From Archangium lipolyticum (GTDB lineage: Bacteria; Myxococcota; Myxococcia; Myxococcales; Myxococcaceae): DNA of 64,000 bases. Positions 1 through 7,913 of the stretch are shown piece by piece (the first letter of the stretch is position 1; the number at the start of each line of letters is the position of its first letter). The notes beneath the pieces are model-generated. The model had not been told where the DNA came from. It made no database searches and saw only the letters and a list, made by a program, of their open reading frames with translations. Position numbers and translations under genes: made by a program. Location: contig NZ_JANKBZ010000018.1 of the NCBI RefSeq assembly GCF_024623785.1, forward strand, positions 1 to 64,000. Reading direction: 5' to 3'.

Positions 1-64
1 TCCTCCCCGAGTCGTGGGCCCAGCAGCAGGCTCAGCAGCGATAGGCTTGTCGGTGTGCCGTCCA

Positions 65-361
65 TCACGCGGCCACCGTGCCATGCTCCTCGGTGGCCGA
101 CACCCTGGGCTGGACCGGATGCTTACCCTGCGCCAGCCGCTTCACACTTCCCGCCCCGTATTTGCCGGGAGCATCCTGCACGTCGCGCACCACACAGCCG
201 ATGCGGTACTGCGCGTCCGCATCCTGGGTATCGCTCTGGGTCACCAGCTCGCGCAGCTGCTCGTACACCTCGCGCAGCTCCGGGCTCATCTCGCCCACGG
301 ACTTCGCCTTCTTGCTTACCTTGGAGTTCTCCTGGGGGGAGTTCTTCCTCGATTCGGACAT
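65..361 (-). CDS. DUF1016-N-like small protein, probably a truncated remnant
   Basis: A 98-residue protein. After a Lys/Ser-rich start, residues 27-75 (from LREVYEQLRELV through SVKRLAQ) resemble the beginning of DUF1016 N-terminal (YhcG-type) domains, where a helix is followed by an IG-x-x-V/I segment and a Y-G-x-x-x-x-K-R-L motif; here IGCVVRDV, KYGAGSVKRLAQ. Full YhcG proteins are about 350 residues and carry a nuclease-like C-terminal domain, which is absent, and the tail after residue 78 looks like unrelated or frameshifted sequence. I chose the ATG at 361 over an upstream frame-open start because the extra N-terminus is not domain-like. The Shine-Dalgarno (SD) signal is weak. It lies in the integrated element. 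The family match is by eye; it could equally be a stand-alone small protein. Confidence 0.4.
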   Translation of the reverse strand: MSESRKNSPQENSKVSKKAKSVGEMSPELREVYEQLRELVTQSDTQDADAQYRIGCVVRDVQDAPGKYGAGSVKRLAQGKHPVQPRVSATEEHGTVAA

Positions 362-986
362 GACTGACCGTCCCCGCCCCACCTTGAGGTAGGGCGACGC
401 AATGCGACGCAGGAGCGCCACTACGGGCGCCACGCGTCGAGTTCACGCCGCCGCAGGCACGAAGCGCTCGCGGACGGCTACATGCGCTCAGGCTATGAGC
501 GCGGTCATTGGCATTGGCGTGTGCGGCCAGTTCGCACGGACGGCTCGCCGAACTTCTGGCGAACAAGAGGTTGCAGTCACCGCGTCACTCTCAGCAAAGT
601 GGACGGTGGCTGCGCTGGCAACGGCATTTGCGTACTGCACGTACTACGACGGCTGTACTTCTCGGCGCCCTGCACGTGTCCAGGGCGAGGATGAGGTAAC
701 GCAGCTCCCCCCCGGGTGCAAGTGCGGCGGGCGTGTGGGGCTGGATGAGCGCCCTGACGACTTCCGCCTCGATACGTCCACGCCCGAAGAGGCGAGAGCA
801 GCATGGGTATAAGAGCGAACGGGCTGGCGTCGGCGCTCTACCGAGGTGCTCTGACGCATTCAGGGCTCAACGGTCTGGCGACTGTGCCGCTGCGGCAACG
901 TGAGCACCTAGCCCATCGACCAACCCTCAGGCAACGGCACCTCCGGCTCGCCCTTCGCTCTTCCATCCTCACCAAAGGAGGTTTCT
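362..986. other. Gene-free stretch upstream of the MoxR gene
   Basis: About 625 bases with only overlapping open frames of random composition and no frame with both an SD and a recognisable protein. Only the last 15 bases carry a signal, the strong SD AAAGGAGG at 974-981 of the next gene. The stretch may hold the promoters of the divergent genes on either side, but I could not identify a convincing one. Confidence 0.4.
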
Positions 987-2114
987 ATGCAAGCCCAGTT
1001 CCAGCAGCTGCGCGACGAGCTGCGCGCACGTTTCCCCGAGCGCCAGGAAGTCATCGACGGAACCCTCGCTGCCCTCCTCATCCGAGAACACGTCCTCATT
1101 CTCGGCCCACCAGGCACCGCGAAGTCCGCCCTCGTCCGGGCCATGGCACATGCCTTCGGTGGCAACTACTTTGAGCGGGTCCTCACGCGGCACACCGTGG
1201 CGGAGGAGTTGCTTGGCCCGCTGTGTCCCCAGGCTCTTGAAGAAGGGCGCTACGCCCATGTCCCCGTGGGGATGCTGCCCGAGGCTCACTTCGTCCTCGT
1301 CGGCAACGTCTTCGCGGCCAACGGCCCCGTGATCAACCTGCTCCTCCGACTCCTCGATGAGCGTGTCGTCCTCGCCGACGCGCCCGTCCCCCTAATCAGC
1401 CTCTTCGGCACCACGACCGAGCTGCCCGAGGACAACGCGCAGGAGTCCCTCCTCGACCGATTCCTGCTGCGCTTCGAGGTGGACTACCTCCAGCGGCCCA
1501 GCAGCTTCCGGGACGTCCTCACCGCACCCGGGCCCGTCGACACCACCGTCCTGGGCATGGAGGCACTGCGTGCCATGCATGCGGACATCACCAACGTGAA
1601 GGTGACGGCGGACACCCTGGAGGCCATCGTCGCGCTACGAGATGCGTTGAAGTTCGAGGGCATGGTCGCCTCCGACCGGCGCTGGAAGAGGTCGCTGCGC
1701 CTGCTCCAAGCCGTCGCCTTCCTCGCGGGCGAGGTGCAGACGTCTCCCGAGGATCTCGCGGTTCTGGTGAACGTCGTCTGGCGCCATCCACGCGAGAGGC
1801 CCCGCCTGTCTCGCCTCGTGACCAAGCTGATCAACCCGGCGGTCTTCCAGGCCAACGAGGTACTGGAGGACGCACGCCAAGCGGCTGCCCAGGCGCAAGC
1901 CCTCAGGACTCAACACCGGCGGGCTTACGTCGCCCAGGCGGCGCGGGTGCTGCTGATGCTGCGAGCTCAGGTGGAGATGCTGGTGCAACTTTCCGAGTCC
2001 GCCAGCCGCCGCGCTCGACTCGTCATCGACGATGCCGTCACCGAGTTGAACGAGCTGCACGCGGAGCTGACCCGCGACGTTCACGCCAACCAGGGCCTCA
2101 AGCTGTTGAAGTGA
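987..2114 (+). CDS. MoxR/RavA-type AAA protein with degenerate Walker B
   Basis: A 375-residue AAA protein of the MoxR family (RavA-like branch). These proteins act as chaperone-like ATPases and usually pair with a VWA-domain partner. Walker A is GPPGTAKS at residues 40-47. The region that should be Walker B (hhhhDE followed by a phenylalanine or tryptophan) reads FVLVGNVFAANG, so the Asp-Glu pair is replaced by Gly-Asn; the following LLLRLLDER and the sensor-1/arginine-finger region (FGTTTELPED, LLDRFLLRF) are intact. The C-terminal 100 residues are helical. The start is fixed by a near-perfect SD (AAAGGAGG) 5 bases upstream. No VWA partner is visible; the next genes are two small unknowns. 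Nucleotide binding looks possible, hydrolysis doubtful. Confidence 0.85.
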   Translation: MQAQFQQLRDELRARFPERQEVIDGTLAALLIREHVLILGPPGTAKSALVRAMAHAFGGNYFERVLTRHTVAEELLGPLCPQALEEGRYAHVPVGMLPEAHFVLVGNVFAANGPVINLLLRLLDERVVLADAPVPLISLFGTTTELPEDNAQESLLDRFLLRFEVDYLQRPSSFRDVLTAPGPVDTTVLGMEALRAMHADITNVKVTADTLEAIVALRDALKFEGMVASDRRWKRSLRLLQAVAFLAGEVQTSPEDLAVLVNVVWRHPRERPRLSRLVTKLINPAVFQANEVLEDARQAAAQAQALRTQHRRAYVAQAARVLLMLRAQVEMLVQLSESASRRARLVIDDAVTELNELHAELTRDVHANQGLKLLK

Positions 2115-2288
2115 GCGTCCTTCACCTTCACGTCCGGCGCGCCCGTCTCCACGGGTATGCCGGGCTCATTCGCTCTCGTCCTCCATCCAGAGAGGGCGAG
2201 GGCCACGGCAATCCTCGGGCTGTCACGTCCTCCCGCCCGTAATCACACGTTGAAGCCTTGTCGGCCGACACGGCGGGAGGAGAACCCC

Positions 2289-2462
2289 ATGGTGTGGATA
2301 AGCCTGAAGCGGGCCCTGTCATCGCGAATGGTCCGCCGCCTCATCGCCGCAGTGCTGGTGGTTCTCGTCGAGGAGCTGACCAGCGGCGCTGACCGGTACG
2401 GGCGACGAAGCCCGTACAGCAGCGACTCCTACGGCGGTGGCACGGAAAATCCCGGGTGGTAG
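2289..2462 (+). CDS. Small putative membrane protein
   Basis: A 57-residue protein with a basic N-terminus (SLKRALSSRMVRR) and one hydrophobic stretch (LIAAVLVVLVEEL, residues 17-29), then a polar Tyr/Ser/Gly-rich tail ending GGTENPGW. The start is supported by GGGAGGAG a few bases upstream, which excludes the longer open frame beginning at 2157. It lies 174 bases after the MoxR gene and is followed by a clear intrinsic terminator, so it may be the last gene of that transcript. The hydrophobic stretch is short for a full transmembrane helix. I do not recognise a family. Confidence 0.5.
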   Translation: MVWISLKRALSSRMVRRLIAAVLVVLVEELTSGADRYGRRSPYSSDSYGGGTENPGW

Positions 2463-2476
2463 CCCAAGGAGAGGAA

Positions 2477-2510
2477 GGCGCCGGTCCTTCAGACGGCGCC
2501 CTCCGTTTTT
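2477..2510 (+). terminator. Rho-independent terminator
   Basis: A 7-bp perfect stem (GGCGCCG at 2477-2483 with CGGCGCC at 2494-2500), a 10-base loop, then CTCCG and a run of five T at 2506-2510. It ends the MoxR/small-protein transcript. Confidence 0.75.
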
Positions 2511-2552
2511 CTCACGCAGTCCCATTCCCCTTACATCGAAGGAGGTCCATGC

Positions 2553-2990
2553 ATGGCTGAGCCATCATTACCTGGAGCTACGTCCGCGGAGAGTCCTACC
2601 GACGAGGCCGAGCAGCTCGTCAGCTTGGCGGCAGAGCTGTGTCGTCTCGGCGACGCGGTGAACGCCGCTGTCCTTCTCATCGAGGCGCTCACGCAGAAGT
2701 CGCTCCCTGCCCCGAAGGCCGCCGAACAGGTCCACGCCGCGGTCGGCGCTGTACTCGAACTGGTCCAGGCCCGCTTGGACCAGGTACGCCGTGTGGTGTC
2801 CGGAGTGGAAGATCCGGCAACCATCCTCTCGCCAACCAACAAGACTGGCGAGCCACAACCAGGGGACGACCCCGACGTGCGGCTGCGGCCGTGGACCGCG
2901 GAGCGGCGCACCGCGTACCGCGCTCAGCAGAAGGTGGCGACCGATCGGAACGAGGAGCGCGAGAAGCCTACTCCCGCCCGAGGATCGTGA
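2553..2990 (+). CDS. Hypothetical helical protein
   Basis: A 145-residue soluble protein with no recognised family. Residues 15-90 are Ala/Leu-rich and predicted helical by eye, with heptad-like spacing (EQLVSLAAELCRLGDAV, VLELVQARLDQVRRVV). Residues 95-145 are Pro/Arg/Glu-rich and probably disordered. There is no signal peptide or membrane segment. The start is supported by AAGGAGG at 2539-2545, the same very strong SD type as the MoxR gene, which is unusual for the chromosomal genes in this window. It sits directly after the terminator, so it needs its own promoter. Confidence 0.55.
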   Translation: MAEPSLPGATSAESPTDEAEQLVSLAAELCRLGDAVNAAVLLIEALTQKSLPAPKAAEQVHAAVGAVLELVQARLDQVRRVVSGVEDPATILSPTNKTGEPQPGDDPDVRLRPWTAERRTAYRAQQKVATDRNEEREKPTPARGS

Positions 2991-3179
2991 TGCAATAGCG
3001 TGCCCCGACAGCAGACAGGCAGCTCGCCCGCCGTCCCCCAGGGGCCACTCACTCCAGCACCGAGCGCGAGCTGCTTTTTTGGATTCGAGGCGTTCTGGAT
3101 GCGGGTCGATGGTGAAGCGCCGCTGCGCATGACGACGTCGAAGCTGGCCCTCTTCCAGCCGGGCGCCATGCGTCGGCAC

Positions 3180-4205
3180 TTAGAATTCGCTGAAGTCAAG
3201 GTCAACGATCGGTCGGCGCCACGAAAGCCCACGCTTCTTCAGGAACTCATCCACCATGAAGTGAAAGTACTCCGAGGTTCCCGGGAAGAACAGCCGCCAG
3301 TGGCCGCTGTCTCCGTGTTGATCGGGCTCCCGGTAATCGACGAAGCGGTGCGCCTGAAGAATGCGAAGCTCTCCGTCCAAGTCCGGATAACGCAATATGC
3401 GCTTGAGCCGGTCTGTATTTACGCGGAAGCGGTCGTCTCCAAAGTGCCTCTGCTCGTCGTCGTCGCGCCTCTCAATGAGGACGGCGAAGAACTCCCGGGT
3501 TATGCGAGGCAGCTTGGCCAGTTCCGCAGCGAGCGCGCGGAAATCCTTCTCCACGGCCTCTCTCGTGAGGCCCGTTTGCACCACCTGCTCCGAAGCGGCG
3601 TAGCGCGCGAAGTCGGACAGCTTCGGTTGTGGGATCTTCTCGATATAGTCGTAGATTGTCGTCGGGTATTTGCCTTCCTCGTCGGGCACCTCGAGATCGA
3701 TCTTCACGCTCGCGGTCTCTTTGCGCACATGGTCGTAGAGCGACTGGAGCCGGTCGATCGGCAGGTCCATGGCGAGTTTGCAGAGATCGTCAACGTCTAG
3801 AACGTTACCCTCCGTGAAGCCGGTCCGCAGCTTCTGATCATCGTCCAGGGAATAGGTCGATTGCTTCTTGCCTACGACAAGCACCCTGATGCTCGTGTAG
3901 TCGCGCAACTGATCGTCGGTAATCTTGGTCAAGGTCTCGTTTACCTTCGCAGATGTCTTCTGCGAGGTGATCTGGAACGCCCAGCCCTTGACCACATCGG
4001 CGAGGTCGAGCCCGGGGAAGTTGCTCCGCTCTTGGTTCATGTTCTCGAGGTTGATGTCGAGAAGGAGGTTCAGTGCAGTCTTGAAAAAATTCTCGACGAA
4101 GAGGTTCAGGTCGGTCAGACCAAGCTTCGTCCGCGTGTCGACTTGGTGAGCGATGTCGCTGAGCCCATCGACGATCTCGCCTATGAAGTACCCTCGGGTG
4201 ATCAT
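3180..4205 (-). CDS. SMEK-domain protein, restriction-endonuclease-like
   Basis: A 341-residue protein. Its N-terminal ~100 residues match the SMEK domain pattern as I know it: VENFFKTALNLLLDINLEN, then ERSNFPGLDLADV, then AFQITSQKTSAK. The spaced E38, D67/D70 and Q78-x-T...K83/K87 fit a PD-(D/E)xK nuclease core of the QxK variety, which is an inference. The middle is helical and the C-terminus (DDDEQRHFGDDRF, HWRLFFPG) has no family I recognise. SMEK proteins occur in conflict and defence contexts. The gene's base composition is clearly poorer in GC and its third codon positions less biased than its neighbours, a sign of recent transfer. A TetR-type palindrome sits 21 bases upstream of the start. 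The cognate target is unknown. Confidence 0.7.
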   Translation of the reverse strand: MITRGYFIGEIVDGLSDIAHQVDTRTKLGLTDLNLFVENFFKTALNLLLDINLENMNQERSNFPGLDLADVVKGWAFQITSQKTSAKVNETLTKITDDQLRDYTSIRVLVVGKKQSTYSLDDDQKLRTGFTEGNVLDVDDLCKLAMDLPIDRLQSLYDHVRKETASVKIDLEVPDEEGKYPTTIYDYIEKIPQPKLSDFARYAASEQVVQTGLTREAVEKDFRALAAELAKLPRITREFFAVLIERRDDDEQRHFGDDRFRVNTDRLKRILRYPDLDGELRILQAHRFVDYREPDQHGDSGHWRLFFPGTSEYFHFMVDEFLKKRGLSWRRPIVDLDFSEF

Positions 4206-4225
4206 TTATTTCCTTTCGCGCGGTT

Positions 4226-4239
4226 TGACCGAACGGTCA
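4226..4239. promoter_or_regulatory. Palindromic operator candidate (TetR-type)
   Basis: TGACCGAACGGTCA: two 6-base arms (TGACCG/CGGTCA) around AA, 21 bases upstream of the SMEK gene start. The sequence resembles typical TetR-family operators. No TetR-family gene is present in the window, so the regulator would lie elsewhere. Confidence 0.4.
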
Positions 4240-4332
4240 GCTCTAAGCACCTGGACATAGGTACTGTCCACCCCCACCGGCGAAGCCGCTGAGGCACAAC
4301 GTGGACAGAAACCATGTCCGGGGGCTTAGAGC
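4240..4332. repeat. Nested inverted repeat, MITE-like or IS-end relic
   Basis: Two 32-base arms, 4240-4271 and 4301-4332, are inverted copies of each other with 27 of 32 positions matching, separated by 29 bases. Each begins GCTCTAAGC at its outer end, and each contains its own inverted repeat of GGACA-7 bases-TGTCC (4253-4269 and 4303-4319, starts exactly 50 bases apart). It abuts the operator-like palindrome on the left. The structure resembles paired insertion-sequence ends with the inside deleted, or a double binding site. No transposase is nearby and no target duplication is evident. Confidence 0.65.
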
Positions 4333-4398
4333 AGATCCGGCCCCGCGGCCCGGGCATCCCGAAGTACTGTGGGACGCCCGGAAGCGGGTCACTCTGGA

Positions 4399-5745
4399 CT
4401 AGCGCTCGACCTTCGGCGCCCGGGCGCGTAGCACCTCTGCCACATCGACGATGGGCACCCGAGGCCCAAGGACCTTGCGCAGGCGTTTGAGGACTGCACG
4501 CGTGTCCGTCCCCGCCTGATACGCAGCGTATATAGCGATGAGGCCCTCAGGCCACCGCACGGACGCCAAGTCCTCGACATGGGTGCCGCTGGTGAGCCCG
4601 ATGATACCCACGGACGGGGTGGAGCTGCCGGCGGGTGCGCCCCAGATCGCGCAGAAACCAAGGAAGTTGATCATGTGGCTTGCGATGACAATGGCCGTGA
4701 GCGTCTCGACCTTCCGGCCCTGAAGCACGGCCAACGCCGCCTCATCTGCCAGCAGGAGGCCGTCCGTCCGCCAGGGCCGCGGCCACTTCACCGTCGACCT
4801 GCTGATCGGCTTGCCCGTCTTCACGCCTACGGCCTCGGCACTGGCCATCGCGCACACCGCACCGAGCGTCCCGTCTGGCTCGTAGCCGCGCACGGCCAGC
4901 CGATAAATGTCGGCCAGCCGCGGGGAGCCCCACCAGGTGCAGGGCTTCTCCTCGTACGACGGCAGCCAGCGGGCCACCCCCGTTGCCGCGAGCCTGCCCA
5001 CGTCGAGCCGTGCTGCGGGGAAGACCGTCTTGAAGAGGTACTCGGTGGAGGGGTCGGTGGCCAACGAGGGCGCGTCGAGCGGCTTCGCCGCATCCCAAAG
5101 CGCCTGGACATCCGCGCGAGGCGGCCGCTGGTTGAAGTCCGTTCGGGAGAAGGTCATCTGCGTCAGACTTGAGGGGCGCGCCAGTTCGCGCTCCTGGTCT
5201 TCAGCCGTACGCCGCATCCGAGGCGGCCATTGGCCCGCGTCGAGCGCGGCTTCCTCGTCGGCCGTGAGCTCGCGCAGATCCTCGATTTTCACGACGCCGT
5301 GCGGGCCCTTGCCGTCGATGAACTTGAGTGTGGCCCGGTACGGCGAGCCCACGTAGTCGTGCCGCAGCTTGCGCACGATGCCCACGCGCCCACGGTGTTT
5401 GGTGCTCTGCGGGTTAAGGGGCTCCACCACGCACTTCATCCCGACGCGTACCGTCCGGGTGACGAGCACCCGGCCACGCCACATCTGGAGGGTGTAGCTC
5501 TGGGTGGGGTCACTGGTGAAGTAATCGGCCTTCTCGTCGAAGAACCTCAAGTCCCGCTTCGCGGGCTCAGACACCAAGGGCTGAACGTTTTCTGGTGCTT
5601 CGGGCGCCGGCAGCACGGCATGAGCGCCGTGCTCCTGGGCGCCCTCGGCGCTCGCTTCGAGCTGCCGCAAGGCTTCGCGATACGGCACACCGAGCTTCGC
5701 GGCACGCTCACGAACGATCTGCTTCCACTTCTTGTTCTGGGTCAC
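4399..5745 (-). CDS. Phage/plasmid-type protein with a degenerate Toprim-like region
   Basis: A 448-residue protein when started at the GTG at 5745, which has GAGG about 10 bases upstream; the frame is open to 5901. The N-terminus is a short basic helical segment (TQNKKWKQIVRERAAKLGV). Residues ~75-175 contain an SH3-like stretch (RGRVGIVRKLRHDYVGS) and the C-terminal ~170 residues, from GSPRLADIYRLAV through IYAAYQAGTDTRAVLKRL, follow the layout of Toprim domains of phage primase/helicase proteins: a strand of WPRPWRTDGLLLADE type, then a helix and an A-Y-x-A-G-T-D-T segment where active Toprims have D-x-D. The acidic pair is not conserved, so catalysis is doubtful. This family assignment is weak. 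It is convergent with nothing and lies between the inverted repeat and the integrase module. Confidence 0.6.
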   Translation of the reverse strand: MTQNKKWKQIVRERAAKLGVPYREALRQLEASAEGAQEHGAHAVLPAPEAPENVQPLVSEPAKRDLRFFDEKADYFTSDPTQSYTLQMWRGRVLVTRTVRVGMKCVVEPLNPQSTKHRGRVGIVRKLRHDYVGSPYRATLKFIDGKGPHGVVKIEDLRELTADEEAALDAGQWPPRMRRTAEDQERELARPSSLTQMTFSRTDFNQRPPRADVQALWDAAKPLDAPSLATDPSTEYLFKTVFPAARLDVGRLAATGVARWLPSYEEKPCTWWGSPRLADIYRLAVRGYEPDGTLGAVCAMASAEAVGVKTGKPISRSTVKWPRPWRTDGLLLADEAALAVLQGRKVETLTAIVIASHMINFLGFCAIWGAPAGSSTPSVGIIGLTSGTHVEDLASVRWPEGLIAIYAAYQAGTDTRAVLKRLRKVLGPRVPIVDVAEVLRARAPKVER

Positions 5746-6359
5746 GGATCCATCCTCGACGCGACAAGGCACGACGGACCCCTGCTCCCGTGCCTTGGCG
5801 AAGGACGGAGCTTCACAGCAAGCCCGAGGAATCGAATCCCCTTTGCCCTCCCAAATGGTGGCCAGGCAGGGGCTGACCAACGAGGGTTCCGCGGCAGGCA
5901 AACGCGGTATCGCGGAAGATGCCGCAGCAGCCGTGGCTCGTCAACAACAGGTCCGAAGGGAGGTTCGCGGCCTTCGCCTGCGTTCAAACGCCGTGGGCAC
6001 AGGCCCCCCTCGGCCTGGGTGGTGGGCCTGGGGTACATCGGGTCGAGGCGAGGTTCCCTTGACAGAATGTGAGTTCGGGATGAATTTCCAGGAGTTGGAG
6101 CGGGCTGAGCGAATCGCCTGTCCGCATCCATATCGAGGGCCCGCCAAGGCGGACTGCGGCGCTCCGGCGGCACGGCCGGGACCGCGAACTCACCAGCACG
6201 AGGAAGGCCACCGGGCCGACCTCGGCACATGGCAGCAGTGGACGAAACAAAGGGAGCCACGCTCCGGCAGTAAGGCCGGGCGGCACTTTGAACCGATAGC
6301 TGACCTCGCGGCGCAACGCCGCACCTGACAGGTCAGCGCTTCGCAGTGAAGGCGCCGGC
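5746..6359. other. Gene-free stretch upstream of the integrase module
   Basis: About 614 bases without a supported gene. It contains TTGACA at 6059-6064, a possible -35 without a convincing -10, and the short palindrome ACCTGACAGGT at 6322-6332, about 30 bases before the excisionase-like gene, where an autoregulatory site would be expected. Nothing else stands out. Confidence 0.35.
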
Positions 6360-6614
6360 GTGCCCCGGCGCATCGGTGAAGTTTTGTCTCAGCAGAACAA
6401 CGAAACGGGAACCCCTGCCCCCCTCCCGGAAGTGCTCACCGTAGAGGAGGCTGCGGCCTTCCTGCGGGTGAACCGGAAGACCTTCTACGAAGCCGTCCGC
6501 CTGGGCAGCGTCCCGGGTGTCATCCGCCTGGGTAGGGTCATCCGCATCAGCAAGGCTGCCCTGATAAGTTGGATCCAGGGTAACGGCGGTCCTGCGCTCG
6601 GAGAGAAGCGATGA
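6360..6614 (+). CDS. Excisionase-type HTH DNA-binding protein
   Basis: An 84-residue protein with the helix-turn-helix 17 / excisionase fold: LTVEEAAAFLRVNRKTFYEAV, VPGVIRLGRVIRISKAAL, and a final LISWIQGNGG helix. Such proteins bend DNA at attachment sites and set the direction of tyrosine-recombinase reactions. Start is GTG at 6360; an in-frame TTG 24 bases later is possible and neither has a strong SD. The gene overlaps the integrase start by four bases (ATGA), so the two are translationally coupled, which supports a recombination-directionality role. Confidence 0.8.
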   Translation: MPRRIGEVLSQQNNETGTPAPLPEVLTVEEAAAFLRVNRKTFYEAVRLGSVPGVIRLGRVIRISKAALISWIQGNGGPALGEKR

Positions 6615-7720
6615 GCGTCAGGCTGCGGAAGTGGAAGACGAAGGAGGGCAAGGTGCAGGCGGCGTGGTGGGTCGATGTGATGTTCCAGCACCCGGACGGG
6701 CGCGTGGATCGCGTGCGCAAGGCGTCCCCGGTGAATACCCGCCGGGGTGCCGAGCAATACGAGCGGGAGCTGCGTCAGGCCCTCCTGGGCGGCTCCTACA
6801 ACCAAAGGGAGGCCGAACCGGAGATGCCCACCGTGAGGAGCTTCACGGAGCGATTCCTCACGTACAGCTCCAACAACAACAAGGCCAGCACCCTGGCCGC
6901 CAAGAGGCAGTTGCTCGACAGCCACCTGCTGCCGACCTTCGGGCACCTGCGGCTCGACCGCGTCGGACCGGCGGACATCGAGACGTTCAAGTCCCAGAAG
7001 CGCAAGGAGGGACTCGCCTCCAAGACGATCAACAACGCGCTCACGGTGCTGCGCACCCTGTTCGCGGTCGCCGCCGAGCAGGAGGTGCTCCCCCACGTGC
7101 CGCGCGTGAAGCTGCTGAAGGTGGAGAGGCCGGAGTTCGACTTCCTCACCTTTGAGGAGGCGGAGCGCCTGGTGGCCGCCGCGCCCCCGGAATGGCGGAC
7201 GATGATTCAGGTGGCGCTCCACACGGGCCTGCGGCGCGGCGAGCTCATCGCCCTCCAGTGGGACGCGGTGGACCTCGTCGCCGGTCGCCTGCTGGTGAAG
7301 CGGAACGTCTGGCGCGGCCACTTCGGTACGCCCAAGGGAGGCCGCTCGCGCGAGGTGCCGCTCAACGCGGTGGCCCTCCAGGCCATCAAGGCGCACCGGC
7401 ACCTCCGCGGGGCCTTCGTCTTCTGCGATGCCACAGGCGCCTACCTCAAGAACGACACCTGCCGGAACGCCATCCTCCGGGCCAGCAAGCGGGCGGGCCT
7501 GCGTCCCATCGGCTGGCACACGCTACGGCACAGCTTCGCCAGCCATCTCGTGGCGCGCGGCGTGCCGCTCAAGGCCGTCCAGGAACTGCTCGGGCACGCC
7601 ACCATCGAGATGACGATGCGCTACGCCCACCTCAGTCCGGACGTGAAGAAGGACGCCGTGCGCGCGCTCGAGGGGCACACTGACGGCACATGGCGCGGGA
7701 CGGGAGAGAATCCTCAGTAA
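6611..7720 (+). CDS. Tyrosine recombinase (integrase)
   Basis: A 369-residue phage-type integrase that cuts and rejoins DNA at attachment sites through a covalent 3'-phosphotyrosine. An N-terminal AP2-like arm-binding part (residues 1-60) precedes the SAM-like core-binding domain (~75-165) and the catalytic domain (~175-355). The catalytic set is complete: R208 (GLRRGE), K242, H303 and R306 (HTLRHSF), H329 (LLGHA) and nucleophile Y338 (MRYAH). Its stop codon is only 17 bases from the 3' end of tRNA-Leu, the classic arrangement of an element inserted in a tRNA gene. It is coupled to the excisionase-type gene. Nothing suggests inactivation. Confidence 0.95.
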   Translation: MSVRLRKWKTKEGKVQAAWWVDVMFQHPDGRVDRVRKASPVNTRRGAEQYERELRQALLGGSYNQREAEPEMPTVRSFTERFLTYSSNNNKASTLAAKRQLLDSHLLPTFGHLRLDRVGPADIETFKSQKRKEGLASKTINNALTVLRTLFAVAAEQEVLPHVPRVKLLKVERPEFDFLTFEEAERLVAAAPPEWRTMIQVALHTGLRRGELIALQWDAVDLVAGRLLVKRNVWRGHFGTPKGGRSREVPLNAVALQAIKAHRHLRGAFVFCDATGAYLKNDTCRNAILRASKRAGLRPIGWHTLRHSFASHLVARGVPLKAVQELLGHATIEMTMRYAHLSPDVKKDAVRALEGHTDGTWRGTGENPQ

Positions 7721-7760
7721 ATTCAACCACTTAGGAATGCACGAGCCGGGGATCGAACCC
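7721..7760. other. Probable attachment-site junction at tRNA-Leu 3' end
   Basis: The bases between the integrase stop and the T-arm of tRNA-Leu are where the att core is expected, with the element on the left and the original chromosome on the right. The integrase lies directly against the tRNA 3' end, the gene is intact, and no second copy of the tRNA end (pattern CGAGCCGGGGATCGAAC) is present in 1-7720, so the other junction must be outside the window. The exact core cannot be set from one side. Confidence 0.45.
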
Positions 7761-7823
7761 GGACGGCCCCTTCGGGCCTGCGGATTTTAAGTCCGCTGCG
7801 TCTGCCAGTTTCGCCACTCGTGC
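7738..7823 (-). tRNA. tRNA-Leu (anticodon UAA)
   Basis: An 86-nucleotide class II tRNA read on the minus strand. Acceptor stem GCACGAG/CTCGTGC with discriminator A, D-arm with AACTGGCAGACGC, anticodon stem GCGGA/TCCGC with loop CTTAAAA giving anticodon UAA, a long variable arm (GGCCCGAAGGGGCC hairpin) and T-arm with GGGTTCGATCCCC. CCA is not encoded. It serves as the integration target of the element on its 3' side and is divergent from ffh. Confidence 0.95.
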
Positions 7824-7898
7824 AGGCGGCAGGGACACCATCTCTCAACGGCTGAACGACTGCAACGCACATGGGCATCCCGTCCACGCCACCGCTGT

Positions 7899-7904
7899 TA
7901 TATA
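7899..7904 (+). promoter_or_regulatory. Candidate -10 element of ffh
   Basis: TATATA lies ten bases upstream of the ffh start codon. If used, transcription would begin about 3-5 bases before the ATG, giving a nearly leaderless message; no SD precedes that ATG. On the other strand the same bases read TATAAC and could serve the divergent tRNA. No good -35 is visible. Confidence 0.25.
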
Positions 7905-7913
7905 GCGACCGCC

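Noticed and set aside
402-812. A 136-residue open frame in the gene-poor island region
   Set aside because: No SD, no domain, and random composition.
6059-6087. TTGACA followed by GAATTT as a promoter
   Set aside because: The -10 is a poor match and no gene start follows within 250 bases.
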